DNA of 50,528 nt from a virus. Below the pieces are notes generated by a model. That model had not been told where the DNA came from. It searched no databases and saw only the letters and a list, made by a program, of their open reading frames with translations. Shown here one piece after another: positions 47,985 to 50,528 of the stretch. Position numbers and translations under genes: made by a program. Position 1 is the first letter of the stretch. The number at the start of each line of letters is the position of its first letter. The stretch is taken from the IMG/VR virus record IMGVR_UViG_3300025117_000087, positions 1 through 50,528 of that record, one strand, 5' to 3'.

Positions 47985-48890
47985 TCATAGCCTGCATTTG
48001 TAATCCGTTTCGTATTTGGAAAAAACATGTTGGAGCTCGCTTAAAAATTCTTCGTAGTCATTTTTAATGTAACTCGTCTTAGGTTCGGCTTTGGGTGAAG
48101 GCTCAAGTTTAACTTCCGAGAGTTTTGTATCTTCAAACGGATGTACGGGAGGTATTTTTTTACCTATATTTGAAACGTTCATCTGAGTTTCTTGTCCCGT
48201 TTTCGGGTGAATGAACGTACGGGTAAAATTGCTTTCATCATTCATATTAATATTAGAATTATTTTTGTTGGGATTCATACCCGGAATGCTCCAATTCCGT
48301 GGTTTATTTTCATCAGAATCGTTACTCAGGCATTTTATATCGGAGTTAGGAAGATTTTGAACGGAATTGGAATTATTTTTGTTAGGGTTCATACTCAGAA
48401 TATTCTGAGTATGAAATTCGTTTTTTTGAGGAACTCTATTAGAATTAACGGATTGCATAAATTCAAAATCTTTTCTAAGATTTGATACAAAATGTTGACT
48501 TACCCGGCATGTTTCCGCAATTTTACCGTCGCTCCATTGCACCCATTCCATATCATTTAATAATTTTTCAACAGCATTTTTCTTGTCTCCGTTTGTCCGG
48601 CGCAGTCCATGCGAAGAATTGGCACCTACTGCATAAAGTATGGCGTCCCGTTTTGTGCCTTCAATAATTTCGCAGTCAATTTCTTTAGACCCAAGTTTTC
48701 TTACCGCATAATACCTGTGGAATCCGTCTGCCAGCCAGTAAATTTCATCGGCATTGAAAACGGTAACGGGTGGGAATATTGCTCCCGACACCATTAATTC
48801 ATGGTATTCTTCGACTATCCTAAAGTCAAGTACTGCTCTTGCCTGGATACCACCGTCAACTCTAATGCTGTTTAGTTCTAATTTTATCAT
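47985..48890 (-). CDS. ParB-like N-terminal domain protein with central palindrome
   Basis: 301 aa. Residues 1-115 match the phage ParB-N type: LNSIRVDGGIQARAVLDFRI, ADGFHRYYAVRKLG (the GxxR-type nucleotide-binding motif), and ANSSHGLRRTNGDKKNAVEK. Residues ~116-150 are a helix-turn-helix (GKIAETCRVSQHFVSNLRKD). The rest is asparagine/serine-rich and unfolded-looking with a repeated MNPNKNNSN. There is no ParA partner. Phage ParB-like proteins may partition, regulate or cleave DNA; here regulation or DNA organisation near the early promoter is most likely. Its coding sequence contains the palindrome at 48388-48415. Confidence 0.78.
   Translation of the reverse strand: MIKLELNSIRVDGGIQARAVLDFRIVEEYHELMVSGAIFPPVTVFNADEIYWLADGFHRYYAVRKLGSKEIDCEIIEGTKRDAILYAVGANSSHGLRRTNGDKKNAVEKLLNDMEWVQWSDGKIAETCRVSQHFVSNLRKDFEFMQSVNSNRVPQKNEFHTQNILSMNPNKNNSNSVQNLPNSDIKCLSNDSDENKPRNWSIPGMNPNKNNSNINMNDESNFTRTFIHPKTGQETQMNVSNIGKKIPPVHPFEDTKLSEVKLEPSPKAEPKTSYIKNDYEEFLSELQHVFSKYETDYKCRL
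48388..48415. repeat. 28-bp perfect palindrome inside the parB-like gene
   Basis: The left arm TTCATACTCAGAAT (48388-48401) is the exact reverse complement of the right arm ATTCTGAGTATGAA (48402-48415), with no spacer and no mismatch. Its left arm is the end of a 32-base segment (48370-48401) that is 28/32 identical to 48256-48287. A candidate binding site for the ParB-like protein it lies in. Confidence 0.9.
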
Positions 48891-49251
48891 TATGCTTCCT
48901 GTTTGTACTTAATTTTTTTATTCTGCTTTCAGCCTCTATGTCAATCTCTTCCTGCGAAGCGAACCGGATTTTTGTCAGGTAATCGTTAATATCATCAGTA
49001 TTGAAATAGATATTTTTACCTTCCCTGAAGTAAGGCACGATGCCGTTCTTAGCCCACTGCCTTATGGTATGCACGGATTTACAGGCATAGCCGGCGGCTT
49101 CTTCGACTGACATTACAGGCTTAATGCTTTTTGCTCTTTTCAACAATTCGATTTCATATTCCAAATGCTTCATTTTTGCATTGGTAACATTCCTGACAAT
49201 GCCTTCCAGCATCAGTTCGAGAGCTTCACGGTTGATGAGTTCCGGCATCAC
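48862..49251 (-). CDS. HTH (excisionase/MerR-type) DNA-binding protein
   Basis: 129 aa (second Met at 49248 possible). Residues ~48-95 are an HTH_17 domain: MSVEEAAGYACKSVHTIRQW then AKNGIVPYFREGKNIYFNTDDINDYL. The N-terminal 45 residues are helical and the C-terminal 30 are charged. Such proteins bind att sites as excision factors or act as regulators. As the likely excisionase it would be made from the early operon opposite to the integrase. Confidence 0.7.
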   Translation of the reverse strand: MMPELINREALELMLEGIVRNVTNAKMKHLEYEIELLKRAKSIKPVMSVEEAAGYACKSVHTIRQWAKNGIVPYFREGKNIYFNTDDINDYLTKIRFASQEEIDIEAESRIKKLSTNRKHNDKIRTKQH

Positions 49252-49454
49252 AGCAAATTCCTCACGCCTGGTACCGAAAAATCCTTATAACCATTATCAT
49301 ACATATCCAGGAACTCTCTCATTCCATATTTCCGGGTAGTATTTATTTTAGGACCGGCGCTGAGCTCGAGGCAGGTAATCCTGACAGGTACAGGATTTTT
49401 TGCATCATTAATTATTTCCGATTTTACGGACCGCTCGTTTTTTTTGTTTTTCAT
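49248..49454 (-). CDS. Small hypothetical protein
   Basis: 68 aa, basic start (MKNKKNERSVKSEIINDAKN) and a region KINTTRKYGMREFLDMYDNG. Overlaps the HTH gene start by four bases and lies one base from the upstream gene. No family recognised. Confidence 0.45.
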   Translation of the reverse strand: MKNKKNERSVKSEIINDAKNPVPVRITCLELSAGPKINTTRKYGMREFLDMYDNGYKDFSVPGVRNLL

Positions 49455-49455
49455 T

Positions 49456-49671
49456 TTAAACTACCTGTATTTTTTCGAGAAGTTTTATAACCAGCGTACC
49501 CGCGTCGCATCCAAGCTGTTTGCATATTGTTTCGATTTTATTATTCAGGTCGGGAGTAATCTCGCGTGTGATACGCAGCTTTGGCATTTGTACCGGCGCA
49601 AAATCTGCCTTTGTCAATTCAACAACAATGCCGTTTGTCGTTTTGTTTGTACTCAAATTTTGTTCTTTCAT
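49456..49671 (-). CDS. Small ribbon-helix-helix-like protein
   Basis: 71 aa. The segment LRITREITPDLNNKIETICK followed by QLGCDAGTLVIKLLEKIQ fits a strand-helix-helix pattern of RHH regulators. Immediately upstream (49701-49739) are three copies of TTGTTAT, two of them inverted, where such a small dimer could bind its own promoter. DNA binding inferred. Confidence 0.5.
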   Translation of the reverse strand: MKEQNLSTNKTTNGIVVELTKADFAPVQMPKLRITREITPDLNNKIETICKQLGCDAGTLVIKLLEKIQVV

Positions 49672-49700
49672 TTGTAATTAAAATTTGTTTTTATCAAAAA

Positions 49701-49739
49701 TTGTTATTATATTTGTAAATCATAACAAAGTATTGTTAT
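49701..49739. promoter_or_regulatory. Three TTGTTAT sites upstream of the RHH-like gene
   Basis: TTGTTAT at 49701-49707 and 49733-49739, and its reverse complement ATAACAA at 49722-49728. The outer copy overlaps the stop of the 49736 gene. The inverted pair has a 14-base gap. A similar TGTTATT cluster lies before the integrase (1417-1459), suggesting one regulator for both. Confidence 0.45.
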
Positions 49740-49930
49740 GATTCGTTCAATTGAAAGTCAGGTTCCGACGCTAAAGCTCGTTTGCAGAGGTATTGTACAG
49801 CCATAGGAAACGAACGTTCAGTTATGTCTGCAAATTTTTCTATTGTCTCGATAAAGTCAGGGTCGAGTGTTAGAGTACGTGAAACCTTACGTTCAATCAG
49901 TTGTTCGGTATTTGTTTGTTCGTTATTCAT
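49736..49930 (-). CDS. Small RHH-like regulator, first gene of the early operon
   Basis: 64 aa. KVSRTLTLDPDFIETIEKFA followed by DITERSFPMAVQYLCKRAL gives the strand-helix-helix layout of Arc/MetJ-type proteins. It is the first gene of the leftward operon, with a 5' leader of about 50 bases containing the operator-like inverted repeat. A Cro-like role is possible. Stop at 49736. Confidence 0.55.
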   Translation of the reverse strand: MNNEQTNTEQLIERKVSRTLTLDPDFIETIEKFADITERSFPMAVQYLCKRALASEPDFQLNES

Positions 49931-49958
49931 ATGTAAATTTTTAAATATTTAACAATAC

Positions 49959-49976
49959 ATTGCAACGTTTTGCAAT
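49959..49976. promoter_or_regulatory. Candidate repressor operator, 7-bp inverted repeat
   Basis: ATTGCAA and TTGCAAT flank a four-base CGTT spacer, a perfect inverted repeat of 18 bases. It lies just after the predicted start of the leftward early transcript (around 49982), where bound repressor would block it. No second perfect copy is visible nearby. Confidence 0.65.
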
Positions 49977-49988
49977 TTTTACAAATGC

Positions 49989-50017
49989 AATATAACATAT
50001 ATTTGCGTAAAAGTCAA
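49989..50017 (-). promoter_or_regulatory. Main leftward early promoter
   Basis: On the - strand TTGACT (50017-50012), a 17-base spacer and TATATT (49994-49989), followed by GCATTTGTAA. The first 50 bases downstream contain the inverted-repeat operator, and the first gene starts at 49930. Shares TATATTGCAT[C/T]TGTAA with the promoter at 32209. Confidence 0.7.
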
Positions 50018-50062
50018 GAAAAAAAACATAATTATTTATGATTTTTAAAAATAATTTACAAC

Positions 50063-50070
50063 TATATTTG
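50063..50070 (+). promoter_or_regulatory. Repressor promoter -10/-7 region
   Basis: TATATTTG at 50063-50070 fits both a -10 hexamer and the Bacteroidetes TAnnTTTG box and ends seven bases before the repressor ATG at 50078. If active, transcription starts at or next to the ATG and the message would be leaderless. No strong -35 is seen. Confidence 0.45.
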
Positions 50071-50077
50071 TTTTAAT

Positions 50078-50467
50078 ATGCTTACAAGTGGAGAAAGATT
50101 TAAAGAGTTTTTGAAATCAATAAATTTGACACAAAAATCTTTAGCTGATTATTTAGAATGTTATCAACAGGACATATCAAAGATGATTAATGGGCAAATT
50201 AGATTTGAACCTTATGCTCAGAAATTATATGATTTGGGATTAAGTTTGGATTGGCTCTTTACTGGCGATGGCGAGATGTTTGCAAGCAATGAAGCCGGTG
50301 AGTTTCAAAAAGAAAAGATTCGGAAAGTAGCTCAATTGCAGAAGAAACAAATTGAATTGGATAAAGAAATGAACGAAGTATTAAGTCAACCTATTTTGAA
50401 AGCTGCCGCCGGGCGGCTCTCCGAAGATATTAAAAATAAATTGAAAAACAAGAAAAAAGATAATTAA
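50078..50467 (+). CDS. XRE-family phage repressor
   Basis: 129 aa. Residues ~5-60 are a Cro/cI HTH: FKEFLKSINLTQKSLADYLE, CYQQDISKMINGQIRFEPYA, then SLDWLFTGDGEMF as in Bacteroidota repressors. The rest is a lysine/glutamate-rich coiled coil for dimerisation. There is no peptidase domain; an S24-domain protein is encoded separately at 183. It is divergent from the early operon across a 147-base region with promoter and operator, the classic switch layout. It is probably the lysogeny repressor. Confidence 0.85.
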   Translation: MLTSGERFKEFLKSINLTQKSLADYLECYQQDISKMINGQIRFEPYAQKLYDLGLSLDWLFTGDGEMFASNEAGEFQKEKIRKVAQLQKKQIELDKEMNEVLSQPILKAAAGRLSEDIKNKLKNKKKDN

Positions 50468-50490
50468 ATTTGTAGATTTTGGGACAGAAC

Positions 50491-50528
50491 ATGAAGATAT
50501 TAAAAATTATTTTAACATTGATATTAGG
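50491..50528 (+). CDS. Start of a signal-peptide-bearing gene, cut by the window end
   Basis: ATG at 50491 opens MKILKIILTLILG, a basic then hydrophobic signal-peptide start, and runs off the window. It follows the repressor by 23 bases on the same strand. The window begins with YIGCEQQ in an open frame; with one extra base between the ends the two join into a plausible lipoprotein of about 75 residues, so both fragments may be one gene. Confidence 0.5.
   Translation, partial: MKILKIILTLIL

Overview
The window reads as an almost complete temperate phage genome (or excised/integrated prophage) of a tailed, probably siphovirus-type phage with a Mu-like head module. It is AT-rich and densely packed, with many 1-4 base gene overlaps. 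The VirE-type primase-helicase, the style of the XRE repressor and the Bacteroidetes-type tyrosine integrase point to a host in the Bacteroidota/Chlorobiota (FCB) group. The host cannot be named from this sequence, and no clear host housekeeping gene is present.

Layout. (1) Lysogeny module, + strand, wrapping around the ends of the window: XRE repressor (50078-50467), the start of a lipoprotein gene (50491-end), the tail of a lipoprotein-like membrane gene (1-186), an S24 peptidase-like protein, a lipoprotein nuclease, an attachment core made of a tRNA 3' fragment, and a tyrosine integrase (to 2528). The two ends look like the two halves of one gene, so the window is probably a linearised circular map. 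(2) Late module A, - strand, 25041 down to 2525: protease/scaffold, major capsid protein, decoration protein, a glycosyltransferase, Mu gp36/gp37-like connectors, a lysis cassette with many tiny genes, an initiator-like tRNA, tail appendage proteins, tail tube, a hub-like protein, a frameshifted tail chaperone and the tape measure. (3) Late module B, + strand, 25299-31273: ParB-methyltransferase fusion, small and large terminase, DUF935 portal, MuF protein, virion morphogenesis protein. Modules A and B diverge from a 257-base region filled with two arrays of helically phased short tandem repeats. (4) Early/middle module, - strand, 49930 down to 31293: small DNA-binding proteins, ParB-like protein, PD-(D/E)XK exonuclease, SSB, glucosaminidase, cytosine methyltransferase, DnaQ-like exonuclease, VirE primase-helicase, a candidate replication origin of mirrored repeats, SNF2-type helicase, VRR-NUC nuclease, two homing-type HNH genes, a Mor-like late activator, and a two-gene cassette behind its own consensus promoter.

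How it works together (inference). The XRE repressor would shut the early leftward promoter at about 49990-50017 through an inverted-repeat operator at 49959. On induction the leftward operon makes the recombination and replication machinery. The ori-like region next to the primase would serve DNA synthesis, and the Mor-like protein would switch on the two divergent late operons from the repeat region at 25.1-25.3 kb. Integrase would recombine the tRNA-derived core with a host tRNA gene.

Most unusual points: the mirrored iteron-like clusters at 37541-37806, the phased 12-mer and 11-mer arrays at 25106-25299, the 28-bp perfect palindrome inside the parB-like gene, the initiator-type tRNA abutting a start codon, the apparent -1 frameshift of the tail chaperone, and a pair of near-identical consensus promoters.
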